In this document: in pieces, positions 17,024-24,944 of the stretch | Layout of the letters: each line of letters begins with the position of its first letter | Position numbering within the stretch: the stretch's first letter is position 1 | NCBI GenBank assembly: GCA_023433275.1 | Contig: JAEZDN010000047.1 | Location: forward strand, 7,580 to 71,579 | From: Verrucomicrobiota bacterium | Lineage (GTDB): Bacteria > Verrucomicrobiota > Verrucomicrobiia > Opitutales > Opitutaceae | Direction: 5' to 3' | Length of the DNA stretch: 64,000 nucleotides | Notes under the pieces: generated by a model | Databases searched by the model: none | What the model saw: the letters and a program-made list of their open reading frames with translations, nothing else | What the model was told of the DNA's origin: nothing | Translations under genes and position numbers: made by a program

Positions 17024-17953
17024 ATGTCCCCGCGTCCCTTCCATATCATCGGCGAGTTGATCAACAACTCGTACGCACGCGCCCGTGCCGCGTTCACCGA
17101 GCGCAATCCGGCCGGGTACGCGCACCTGGCGAGGATCCAGGCCGACCTCGGCGCGCAGTACCTCACGCTCAACCTCGACGGCACCGCCCGCATCTCGGTG
17201 CGCATGGAGGAAATGCTCGCGCTGCTGCCCGATGTGATTCGCGCCATCCAGGACGTCACGGACCGGCCCATCAGTTTCGACAACCCGTCCGTCGAATACC
17301 ACAAGGTGGCGCTCAGGCACTACGACCGCAGCAAGAGCGGACAGCCCATCCTCAACTCGATCGCCGCCTCGCGCACGCAGCTCGACGAGATGATCCGCCT
17401 GGTGAAGGACTACGACACGAAGGTCGTCGTCATGGCCTCGGAACAGTTTGTGCCCGGCGGCAGTGCGCAGTGCATGAATCCGGAGGATGCCTACGCCACC
17501 GCGAAACAGTTTGTCGACCGCCTGGTCACCGAAGCCGGGCGCACCAACGACCAGATCATCATTGATCCCGGCCTCGCGCCGGTCGGCGCCGATACCTACG
17601 GACTCGTCAACATCGGCCTCGACGCCATGCGCCTGATCAGCGCCGACCCGCATCTGCAAGGCGTGCACCTGATCGTGGGCCTTTCGAATTTTGCGTGGGG
17701 CACGCCGAAGGGCGTGCGCGAGCAATTGGAGAACGCGTACCTCACGCTGGGGCAGGAGGTCGGTCTGGATTTCGCGCTCGCGAATCCGGAGAAGTCGCCC
17801 GCCGCGCTGCCGGCCGGTCACCCGATGGTGGCCCGGCTGCGCGAAGCGCTCGAGGTGGGTCGCCCGCGAGAGGGCGAGACGCAGGAAACCGCGGGCTACC
17901 GCCAGGCCGAGGCCATCATGGCGATCTGCGCGGAAGCCGCGCCCGTGGACTGA
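17024..17953 (+). CDS. Pterin-binding methyltransferase (MeTr-like, corrinoid:tetrahydrofolate)
   Basis: This enzyme would move the methyl group from the corrinoid protein to tetrahydrofolate. The 309-residue TIM barrel has the pterin-binding-family marks IIGELINNS at the N-terminus, LNLDG, DRPISFDNP, QPILNSIA, DQIIIDPGLAP and GLSNFAWGTPKG. The length is close to the ~265-300 of AcsE/MeTr-type enzymes. It directly follows the corrinoid protein and precedes an amidohydrolase and a MetF-like gene, fitting the order MT1, corrinoid protein, MT2, methyl-THF oxidation. Dihydropteroate synthase shares the fold, but the context argues against it. Confidence 0.87.
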   Translation: MSPRPFHIIGELINNSYARARAAFTERNPAGYAHLARIQADLGAQYLTLNLDGTARISVRMEEMLALLPDVIRAIQDVTDRPISFDNPSVEYHKVALRHYDRSKSGQPILNSIAASRTQLDEMIRLVKDYDTKVVVMASEQFVPGGSAQCMNPEDAYATAKQFVDRLVTEAGRTNDQIIIDPGLAPVGADTYGLVNIGLDAMRLISADPHLQGVHLIVGLSNFAWGTPKGVREQLENAYLTLGQEVGLDFALANPEKSPAALPAGHPMVARLREALEVGRPREGETQETAGYRQAEAIMAICAEAAPVD

Positions 17954-17959
17954 GGTCGG

Positions 17960-18218
17960 AGAACCACAAATGGACACGAATTCACCCGAAGAAGCACCAC
18001 TCACGGAGCAGCTCTCGATCCGTCATCCTGAGCCGTGGGAGGGAGCCAAGGGGTTTTCCGTGGGCGGCCAGCTTGCCGGCGCCATGAGCGGCAATCGACA
18101 TTCGTGGCGTGGGCAAGCTCACCGCCCGCACCAGGCCACGTCGATCCGTCGCACGGCTCAGGATGACGATGGCGGACGCCTTCACCCAGTCGTGCCTCTT
18201 CGTGTGCCTTCGTGGTTT
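17960..18218. repeat. Composite nested inverted repeat in leader of amidohydrolase gene
   Basis: The outer left arm ACCACAAATGGACACGAATT (from 17963) pairs with TTCGTGTGCCTTCGTGGTTT (about 18197-18218). Inside it, family A arms CCGTCATCCTGAGCCGTG (18020) and GCACGGCTCAGGATGACG (about 18153-18170) pair again. The right outer arm ends only about 6 nt before the next ATG. Confidence 0.8.
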
Positions 18219-18223
18219 CTCCC

Positions 18224-19504
18224 ATGATTTCCATCCCTCCCGCCACTCGCGACCACCCGGTCTGGCTGCACGTCGGCACCCTGCTCGACGGTACCAGCAC
18301 GACGCCGGCGAGGGATGCGCACGTGGTGTACGATTCCACCGGCATCCGGTTTGTCGGCCGCGACGGCCAGACCCCGCCCTCGCCGGCCTTGCGTCCCGGT
18401 CAGTCGGCGCCGGACATGGCCGTGCCCGATGCCACGCTGTTGCCCGGGCTGGTCGAGGCCCATGCGCACTTGTTTTTGGAGGGCGGCGAACTGGACCCGG
18501 AAAAGCGCGCCGCTTACCTGCAGAAAACGCCCGCCGGCCTTTTGGTGGAAGCGGTGCCGCGTTTGGAAAAACTGGTGCGGCTCGGCATCGCCGGCGTGCG
18601 GGATGCCGGCGATAAGGACAAGGTCGGTCTCACGCTCAGCCGGGTTTACAAGTGCGGCGCCCCGCCGTTGATGCCGTACCTTGACAGCCCGGGCGCGGCG
18701 ATTCACCACCGCGGGCGTTACGGGAGCTTCATGGGCGGAGCGCTGGAAGATTACTCGTCCCCGGCCGAGTGTGTGGCGGCGCGGGTCGCGGCTGGCGCCG
18801 ATCGCATCAAGCTGATCGCCACCGGCATTATCAACTTCAGGCAGGGCGCCGTGACGACCGAACCGCAGATGACGCTCGATGAATTGCGGGAGCTGGTGGC
18901 GGCGGCCAAGGCGGCCGGTCGCCAGACTTTTGCCCACGCCTCCGGCGATGCCGGTATCGAGCGGGTCATCGAGAGTGGGGTGGACTCGGTTGAACATGGG
19001 TTCTTCATTCGCGACGACCAGCTCGCGCGCATGCGAGACCGGCAGATCGCGTGGGTGCCGACCTTTGCCCCCGTGCAGCTGCAGGTGGACGAGGCGCGCC
19101 GTTATGGCTGGGATGCGACGGTCGTGGGAAACCTGCGGCGGATTCTGGATGCTCATGGCGCCAGCCTGGCGAAGGCGCATGCCCTGGGCGTATTGATTGT
19201 GGCGGGAAGCGATGCCGGTTCCTGCGGGGTGCCGCACGGCCTGGGACTGCTCGACGAAATGGAGCTGATGGAGCGCGCGGGTCTGCCTCCGCTGGCCGTG
19301 ATCAACGCCGCGACCGGCGCTGGTGCGGAGCGGCTGGGTTACCACGAGAAGTTCGGACGCATCGCACCGGGTTATCGGGCTCGCTTTATCCTCACGGTAC
19401 ATTCGCCCCTCGCGGGCGTCGCGAACCTGCAGCGCGCGCGAACCGTGGTGTTCGACGGAAAGGTCTTCGAAACCACCGACAACCCCGACACGACCGGACT
19501 TTGA
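18224..19504 (+). CDS. Metal-dependent amidohydrolase (imidazolonepropionase/prolidase-like)
   Basis: This is a 426-residue amidohydrolase-superfamily enzyme. The binuclear metal site is complete: HxH in VEAHAHLF, Lys in DRIKLIATG, His in FAHASG, His in VEHGFF and Asp in AGSDAG. N- and C-terminal beta strands form the usual flanking sandwich (VWLHVGTLLDG, RTVVFDGKVFE). The ATG at 18224 was chosen over a GTG at 18212 that belongs to the repeat arm. Its place inside the methyl-transfer block is unexplained. It might open a lactone, ester or amide form of the substrate. There is no signal peptide, so it is cytoplasmic. Confidence 0.82.
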   Translation: MISIPPATRDHPVWLHVGTLLDGTSTTPARDAHVVYDSTGIRFVGRDGQTPPSPALRPGQSAPDMAVPDATLLPGLVEAHAHLFLEGGELDPEKRAAYLQKTPAGLLVEAVPRLEKLVRLGIAGVRDAGDKDKVGLTLSRVYKCGAPPLMPYLDSPGAAIHHRGRYGSFMGGALEDYSSPAECVAARVAAGADRIKLIATGIINFRQGAVTTEPQMTLDELRELVAAAKAAGRQTFAHASGDAGIERVIESGVDSVEHGFFIRDDQLARMRDRQIAWVPTFAPVQLQVDEARRYGWDATVVGNLRRILDAHGASLAKAHALGVLIVAGSDAGSCGVPHGLGLLDEMELMERAGLPPLAVINAATGAGAERLGYHEKFGRIAPGYRARFILTVHSPLAGVANLQRARTVVFDGKVFETTDNPDTTGL

Positions 19505-19800
19505 ACCACGAATGAACACGAGTTTACACCTATGGGGTTCAACCCTCGCTGCCGTCATCCGGAGCCAGGCGAAGGCCCCACGCGGTTGGCACCCACCGGT
19601 CGTCTCCCTTGGATCCCTCGCGCGGCTCGGGATGATGGCGGGGAGCGATTTCATGGTTAACGATTTTGAGCAGCGCATCGGCCGTCCGACGTCGGCGTAT
19701 AAAACCCTTCCCACGACATGTGAAGGCACTCCCAAGCTCGCCGCCCAGAGCCGGTCGTGGGCCGGCTTCGTGTACGTTCGTGCTTGTTCGTGGTCAACCC
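19505..19800. repeat. Composite nested inverted repeat before MetF-like gene
   Basis: The outer left arm ACCACGAATGAACACGAG (19507) pairs with CGTTCGTGCTTGTTCGTGGT (19775-19794). The inner family A arms are GCCGTCATCCGGAGCC (19552) and CGGCTCGGGATGATGGC (about 19626-19638). No gene is seen in the interval; the next ATG is about 16 nt past the right arm. Confidence 0.75.
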
Positions 19801-19810
19801 GCCTTTCCCC

Positions 19811-20518
19811 ATGGGCATGAGCCTTGAAATCACCACCCGCAACGACGTGCCGGCCACGGTCGCCTACGACGAGATCTTCGTCACTTGGCTGCCGACCGAG
19901 GGCAAGGAGTCCGTCATCGCGAAGACTGCCGAGCTGCACGCGAAGGGCCTGAAGCCCGTGCCGCACATCGCCGCCTTCAAGATCAGGGACGCCGCCGAGG
20001 CGCACGCCCTGGCCGCGGCGGTGGCGCCGTTTACCCGGAAGGTTTTCATCATCCGCGGCGGCGGCCCGCAGGAGGGAAGTTTCTCCACGGTGGATGAACT
20101 CGTCGCGACCGGCGCGTTCCAGGGATTCGAGATCGGAGTGGGGGGATTCCCGGACGGCAATAGCCCCGTCTCGTACGAAGAGGGTATCGAAATCCTGCGC
20201 CGCAAGAAGGCGTATGCCAGCTTCGTGGTCACCCAGTGGTCGTTGAATGAACCCGCCATTGCCCGGTTCCTGAACGATTCGCCGTTGCCGGTTTACCTCG
20301 GCGTGCCGAACCGGTGTTCGTTGAAACAGCTCGCGCGCTTCGCCGCCGTGTGCGGCGTCGAGAATTCCGTGAAGGGAGTGTTGTCCAACCCCGCGAACAT
20401 CGCCCGGTTCGTGTTTGGCTTCGACCCCGGCTACATCGTCCGGGCCTTCCAGTCGCACCCGCGCCTGGCGAAGATCCACGTGTACGCGTTCGGTAATTTC
20501 GCCCCGCTTCAAACCTGA
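19811..20518 (+). CDS. Methylenetetrahydrofolate reductase-like protein (MetF family, short)
   Basis: Interconverts 5-methyl- and 5,10-methylene-THF if it behaves like the family. The 235-residue barrel shows MetF features: EIFVTWLPTEGKE, GLKPVPHIAAFK, the flavin-site-like FIIRGGG, IGVGGFPDGNSP, ASFVVTQWSLNE and PVYLGVPNRCS. It is 50-60 residues shorter than E. coli MetF, and flavin dependence needs checking. In this block it would oxidise methyl-THF made by the pterin methyltransferase, so the methyl group can enter C1 metabolism. The first ATG after the repeat was chosen; an ATG two codons later is also possible. Confidence 0.78.
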   Translation: MGMSLEITTRNDVPATVAYDEIFVTWLPTEGKESVIAKTAELHAKGLKPVPHIAAFKIRDAAEAHALAAAVAPFTRKVFIIRGGGPQEGSFSTVDELVATGAFQGFEIGVGGFPDGNSPVSYEEGIEILRRKKAYASFVVTQWSLNEPAIARFLNDSPLPVYLGVPNRCSLKQLARFAAVCGVENSVKGVLSNPANIARFVFGFDPGYIVRAFQSHPRLAKIHVYAFGNFAPLQT

Positions 20519-20524
20519 GCTTTC

Positions 20525-20652
20525 TGGACCACGAATGGACCCAAAGGGACACGAATTCGTCAATAACACGCCACCGTCATCCCTCGCTCCGCTCAGGAGG
20601 ACGGGATCGAGCGTTGCCCGTAATTCGTGTTCCTTCGGGTCCGCTCGTGGTT
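20525..20652. repeat. Composite inverted repeat before homocysteine methyltransferase-like gene
   Basis: GACCACGAATGGACCCAAAG (20528) pairs with CTTCGGGTCCGCTCGTGGTT (about 20633-20652), and ACACGAATTCG pairs with the inner TTCGTGTTCC. A short family A core (CCGTCATCCCTCGCTCCGC, 20576) is inside. The right arm ends 11 nt before the ATG at 20664. Confidence 0.75.
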
Positions 20653-20663
20653 AACGTTACTTT

Positions 20664-21581
20664 ATGTCCAAGACGCAGCCTCCCCTCCTTGAAGCCCTGG
20701 CCAGCCGCCGCCTTGTGTGCGACGGCGCCATGGGCACGCAGCTATTCCTCGCCGGCCTCGAGTCCGGCGCCTGCGGAGAAGCATGGAACCTCACGCATCC
20801 CGACCGCGTGCTGGCCATCCAGCGCCGCTATGCGGACGCGGGGGCCGATTGCATCATCACGAATTCCTTCGGCGGCAGCCGCATCATGCTGCGCCGGCAC
20901 GGCCACGAGGCCGAACTTGCCGAGATCAACGCCGCGGCCGTGCGGATCACGCGCGAGGCATTCGGTGGGCGTCCGGGCTACGTGCTCGGCGACATCGGTC
21001 CGCTGGGAGCGTTGCTTGAACCTTACGGGGAGCTGAGCGAGGCCGACGCGCGTTCCGCCCTCGAGGAACAGGCCGCCGCGCTGGTCCGGGCCGGCGCCGA
21101 CGCGATCATCATCGAGACACAGACCGGCCTGGAGGAACTCGGCCTGGCGATCGACGCGGCAAAGGCGGCCAACGCGCCGTGCATCATCGCCTCGCTCGCG
21201 TACGACCTTTCGATGGACGGCACCTTCTACAAGACGATGATGGGCATCTCGCCCGAACAGGCCGCCGAGTTCATCCAGGAGCGCGGGGCGCACATCGCGG
21301 CGCTCAACTGCGGCACCGGCATGGACATGAATGGCGCCGCCATGGTCGGGCGGATTTACCGTGAAAGCTGCTCGCTGCCGGTGATGGTCCAGCCCAACGC
21401 GGGGTTGCCCGTGCTCGAAAACCTCAAGGCCGTCTACAAGCAGCTCCCCGCCGACATGGCCAAGGATGTTCCCTCGGTGCTCGACGTGGGCGTCGGCATC
21501 ATTGGCTCCTGCTGCGGCAGCACACCGGATCATACCGCCGCGATCCGTGCGGTGGTGAATTCATTCAACCAGTCGAAGTGA
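20664..21581 (+). CDS. Homocysteine S-methyltransferase-like protein (MetH N-terminal/BHMT family)
   Basis: This 305-residue Zn-dependent methyltransferase family protein has the N-terminal VCDGAMGTQLF motif. The three Zn ligands are in IAALNCGTGMD (one Cys) and IGSCCGSTPDH (two adjacent Cys). TNSFGG and IIIETQTG segments also match the homocysteine-binding barrel of MetH. It could make methionine from methyl-THF or methyl-corrinoid, or serve as another substrate methyltransferase paired with the corrinoid protein. It lacks the folate, B12 and activation domains of full MetH; those functions are encoded by neighbouring separate genes, so the block resembles a dissected methionine synthase. 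Confidence 0.85.
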   Translation: MSKTQPPLLEALASRRLVCDGAMGTQLFLAGLESGACGEAWNLTHPDRVLAIQRRYADAGADCIITNSFGGSRIMLRRHGHEAELAEINAAAVRITREAFGGRPGYVLGDIGPLGALLEPYGELSEADARSALEEQAAALVRAGADAIIIETQTGLEELGLAIDAAKAANAPCIIASLAYDLSMDGTFYKTMMGISPEQAAEFIQERGAHIAALNCGTGMDMNGAAMVGRIYRESCSLPVMVQPNAGLPVLENLKAVYKQLPADMAKDVPSVLDVGVGIIGSCCGSTPDHTAAIRAVVNSFNQSK

Positions 21582-21584
21582 CCG

Positions 21585-21770
21585 AACTTTCGCGCGGATA
21601 ACACGGATGAACCCGGATAAAACCTTTTCTGCCGTCATCCTGGGCCATGCGAAGGATCCAAGCGGTTGGCGTGCGTTCGTCCTTTCCCTTGGATCCTTCG
21701 CGCGGCTCAGGATGACGATGGCGGGGGCATTAGTCTTTCCATCCGTCTCATCCTCGCGATCCGCGGAAAA
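21585..21770. repeat. Composite inverted repeat before SDR gene
   Basis: The family A core is well preserved: GCCGTCATCCTGGGCCATGC (21632) pairs with GCGGCTCAGGATGACGATGGC (about 21697-21717), with GGATCC inside both arms. The outer arms are a CGCGGATAACACGGATGAACC / CATCCGTC...GATCCGCGG variant. The SDR start follows the right arm by about 17 nt. Confidence 0.75.
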
Positions 21771-21779
21771 ACCTTAACC

Positions 21780-22562
21780 ATGTCCACTGCCAAACGTCTC
21801 AAATTTCCCGACGCCTTCTCCCTCAAGGGCGAACACGTCCTCATCACCGGAGGCGGCACCGGCATCGGTCTGGCTGTCGCCGAGGCCATGCACGAGGCCG
21901 GCGCTCGGGTCGTGTTGATCGGCCGGCGCGAGGCGGAACTCGCCGCCGCGGTAAAAACCATGGGCGATGGCGCCGCGTACGTGGTGCACGACATCACCCA
22001 ATACGACCAGGCGACCGGCTTGATCGCAAAGATCACGCAGGAGCACGGTCCGATCACCTGTCTGGTCAACAATGCTGGCATGCACCTCAAGAAGCCGGCG
22101 ATCGAGACGACGCCGGAGGAGCTCCAAAAGGTGATGAGCACGCACATTTTCGGCGCGCATGCGCTCTCGCAGGCGGTGCTGCCGGGGATGATCGAGCGCA
22201 AGCACGGCAACATCATCTTCATGGCGTCGATGGCGTCGCTCTTCGGCATTCCACTGGTCGTGGCCTACGCGTCGGCCAAGTCGGCCATGATGGGCATGAT
22301 CCGCACCATGGCCACCGAGCTTTCGCAGCACGGCGTGCGCGTGAACGCCATTGCGCCCGGCTGGATTGACACGGCGATGTCCCGCAAGGCGTTCGAGGGC
22401 GACCCCAATCGCAAGAGCAAGATCGTCAGTCGTACGCCCATGCAGCGCCTCGGCGAGCCGGCTGACGTGGGCTGGGCTGCGGTCTATCTGGCATCGCCGG
22501 CGGCGAAGTTCATGACCGGTGTCATCATGCCGGTCGACGGCGGGGTGAGCATGGGGTTTTGA
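21780..22562 (+). CDS. SDR-family oxidoreductase (possible mannonate/gluconate oxidoreductase)
   Basis: This is a classical 260-residue short-chain dehydrogenase. It has TGGGTGIG for NAD(P) binding, NNAG, catalytic Ser in FMASMAS, and Y-x3-K in VAYASAKSA. A C-terminal PVDGGVSMGF is typical of gluconate 5-dehydrogenase-like members. An SDR beside uxuA acts as D-mannonate oxidoreductase in some bacteria, so reduction of fructuronate to mannonate is a fair guess; oxidation of another sugar acid is equally possible. The ATG at 21780 was chosen because the upstream extension is repeat sequence. Confidence 0.85.
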   Translation: MSTAKRLKFPDAFSLKGEHVLITGGGTGIGLAVAEAMHEAGARVVLIGRREAELAAAVKTMGDGAAYVVHDITQYDQATGLIAKITQEHGPITCLVNNAGMHLKKPAIETTPEELQKVMSTHIFGAHALSQAVLPGMIERKHGNIIFMASMASLFGIPLVVAYASAKSAMMGMIRTMATELSQHGVRVNAIAPGWIDTAMSRKAFEGDPNRKSKIVSRTPMQRLGEPADVGWAAVYLASPAAKFMTGVIMPVDGGVSMGF

Positions 22563-23096
22563 ACGGGTGCCAGCGGGAAACCACGAATGGGCACGAATTC
22601 ACACGAAGGGGATTCAGCCCGCACCACCGATCATATTGAGACGCAGGCGCCGGTGGGCGGTTGGCTAATGGACGCAGACGAACTTGGGAGAATGGAAACT
22701 ACAATCGCCACCGTCATCCTGAACGGAGTGAAGGATCCAAGGGGAAGGACGCACGTGCGCCTATTCCGTGGATCCTTCACTCCGTTCAGGATGACGGTGG
22801 GGGAGGTTGTGGGTATTTCCATTAGGGAGGCGGCTCACAGGCTCAGAACTCGTTCAGCTCATCAGCATCGTGGCCAAGGATCCAAATGGGCGGAGAAACT
22901 CTGTTCTTTCCGGTGGATCCCTCGCTACGCTCAGGATGACGGCGGCGGGGAGGTGACTTTCTCGCGAACTCCGGCTGGGAGGGATGTGAGTCCTGCCGCC
23001 ACTCCATTGATCGACCACAAATTCATGCCATAAAATTGGCGAAACCCTGCCGCCTGAGTTAGCTGCTCCCGTTGCCCCAACCCCTCAACCCCTGTT
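22563..23096. repeat. Intergenic region with two family A repeats
   Basis: An ACCACGAATGGGCACGAATT left arm (22581) has no clear right partner. A near-perfect family A hairpin spans 22707-22803 (CCGTCATCCTGAACGGAGTG with CACTCCGTTCAGGATGACGG). A half copy lies at about 22873-22945. No credible gene is present. The last 60 bp must hold the leader of the TolB-like gene. Confidence 0.7.
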
Positions 23097-24647
23097 ATGA
23101 AATTACCCCGTCTCACCGGCCTTGTGGCCGGATTGCTCGTCCTTGTCTCAACCTTGTCCGCCGGTTCCCCGGTCGGGCAATTCGCCGAGTCCGCTGACGT
23201 CGGCGCGCCCGAGATCGCCGGCTCCACGTCCTACGACCCCTCGATCCAGCAGTATCGCATGGCCGGCGCGGGCATCAACATGTGGGGCACGACCGATCAG
23301 TTCCAGTTCGCCTGGAACAAGCTGAAGGGCGACTTCATCGTGCGCGCCCGCGTCGAGTGGATTGGGCAGGGCGTCGACCCGCACCGCAAGGCCGGCTGGA
23401 TTGCCCGCAAGAGCCTCGACCACGATTCCGCCTACGTTGACGCGTGCGTCCATGCTGGCGATGGGCTCACCTCGCTCCAGTACCGCCGCACGCAGGGCGC
23501 AGTCACCGAGCAGCTCGTGCTCGACCTCAAGGGCGGCGACGTCGTGCAACTCGAGCGCCGCGGCAACACCTACATCTTCTCCTCGGCCCGGTACGGCGAG
23601 ACGTTCGTGTCCCAGACGCTGGCGGACCTGGATCTCGGCGAGGAGCTGTTGGTTGGCCTGTTCGTCTGCTCCCACAACGCCAAGGTGAAGGAGGAAGTCA
23701 TCTTCAAGGACGTGCGCATCATCCAGCCGCCGAAGGCCGGCTACGTACCCTATCGCGACTACATCGGCGCCCACCTCGAGATTCTCAACGTCCACACCGG
23801 CAAGCTCGAGATCGTGTACAGCTCGCCCGTGCAGTTCGAGGCGCCCAACTGGAAGCCCGACGGCCGCACGCTCATCGTGAACGTCAGCGGCCAGGGTCCC
23901 GAGCGCGGCCAGCTCAAGACCTTCGACCTCGTGACCAAGGAGGTGAAGCTGCTCAACACCGGCACGATCGGCCGCAACAACAACGACCACGTGCTGACCT
24001 TCGATGGCAAGCAACTCGGCGTGAGCATCCACACCCCGGGTGAGGACAACGGCCGCTCCGTCATCTACAAATTGCCCGCGACGGGCGGCGAACCCGTGCG
24101 CGTCACGCCCAAGTCGCCCTCGTATTTCCATGGCTGGTCGCCTGACGGGGAGTGGCTGGTCTACACCGGCGGACGCAAGGAGACCCCCGACGCCAAGAGC
24201 GACAAGTACGACATCTACAAGATTCCCGCCGAGGGCGGCGAAGAGATCCGCCTCACGCGCGAAGGCTCGTTGAGCGACGGCCCGGAGTTCACTCCGGACG
24301 GCAGGTGGATCTATTACAATTCCACCCGCAGCGGGCTGATGCAGCTCTGGCGCATGCGTCCTGACGGCTCCGGCCAGGAGCAGGTGACCAACGACGAGTT
24401 CAACAACTGGTTCCCGCACATCTCGCCCGACGGTAAGTGGATCGCCTTCATTTCCTACGGCCAGGACATCCGGCCCGAGGAACATCCGTACTACAAACAC
24501 TGCTATCTCCGCCTCATGCCCATCGAGGGCGGCAAGCCGCGCGTGATCGGCTATGTCTTCGGCGGCCAGGGCACGATCAATGTGCCGTCGTGGTCCCCCG
24601 ACAGCACGCGCGTTGCCTTTGTGAGCAATACGGACAATATCAAGTAG
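23097..24647 (+). CDS. Secreted TolB-like beta-propeller protein with N-terminal DUF1349-like domain
   Basis: This 516-residue protein is probably exported: the N-terminus KLPRLTGLVAGLLVLVSTLSAG is a signal peptide. Residues 25-210 look like a concanavalin-type DUF1349 domain (NMWGTTDQFQFAWNKLKGDF). The rest is a TolB/WD40-like propeller with PD40 repeats (WSPDGEWLVYTGG, FTPDGRWIYYNS, ISPDGKWIAF, WSPDSTRVAFVS). Such proteins bind or sense ligands rather than catalyse. It lies between the SDR and the Gfo/Idh/MocA gene and may belong to the same sugar pathway. Function unknown. Confidence 0.8.
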   Translation: MKLPRLTGLVAGLLVLVSTLSAGSPVGQFAESADVGAPEIAGSTSYDPSIQQYRMAGAGINMWGTTDQFQFAWNKLKGDFIVRARVEWIGQGVDPHRKAGWIARKSLDHDSAYVDACVHAGDGLTSLQYRRTQGAVTEQLVLDLKGGDVVQLERRGNTYIFSSARYGETFVSQTLADLDLGEELLVGLFVCSHNAKVKEEVIFKDVRIIQPPKAGYVPYRDYIGAHLEILNVHTGKLEIVYSSPVQFEAPNWKPDGRTLIVNVSGQGPERGQLKTFDLVTKEVKLLNTGTIGRNNNDHVLTFDGKQLGVSIHTPGEDNGRSVIYKLPATGGEPVRVTPKSPSYFHGWSPDGEWLVYTGGRKETPDAKSDKYDIYKIPAEGGEEIRLTREGSLSDGPEFTPDGRWIYYNSTRSGLMQLWRMRPDGSGQEQVTNDEFNNWFPHISPDGKWIAFISYGQDIRPEEHPYYKHCYLRLMPIEGGKPRVIGYVFGGQGTINVPSWSPDSTRVAFVSNTDNIK

Positions 24648-24659
24648 TGCAGGAACACG

Positions 24660-24895
24660 GGCGTTGGGTTAACCACGAATGAACACGAAGGGAGACAGAT
24701 TCCGAACCACGGGCAATCTTCGCTGCGGCCATCCTGATCCGTGCGAAGGAGCCAAGGACAAGGACGGTCATTCGCCGACTGCATGGATCCTTCGCTTCGC
24801 TCAGGTTGACGGTGGCGGGGACCCTGATCCATTCGTGTCTCTTCGTGTCCATTGCTTCGCCATCTTCGCCAAGCCTTCGTCGTGGTTTCTCCCTG
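24660..24895. repeat. Composite nested inverted repeat before Gfo/Idh/MocA gene
   Basis: Outer arms AACCACGAATGAACACGAAG (24670) and CTTCGTGTCCATTGC...TCGTGGTTT (24838-24892) enclose a family A core (GCCATCCTGATCCGTGCGAA at 24728, TTCGCTTCGCTCAGGTTGACGG near 24790-24811). The structure matches the elements before four genes upstream. Confidence 0.7.
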
Positions 24896-24944
24896 CCTGC
24901 TGCCTCCCCATCCGCGGTTAACTTCTCCCAAAAGACTCCTTCCC

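Noticed and set aside
15995..18004. 669-codon minus-strand frame under the corrinoid protein and pterin methyltransferase
   Set aside because: Both plus-strand genes are clear family members; the reverse frame has His/Arg/Gly-rich noise.
22707..24895. CRISPR array
   Set aside because: Repeats here are inverted, widely and unevenly spaced, and occur in leaders genome-like; there are no regular direct repeats with spacers and no cas genes.
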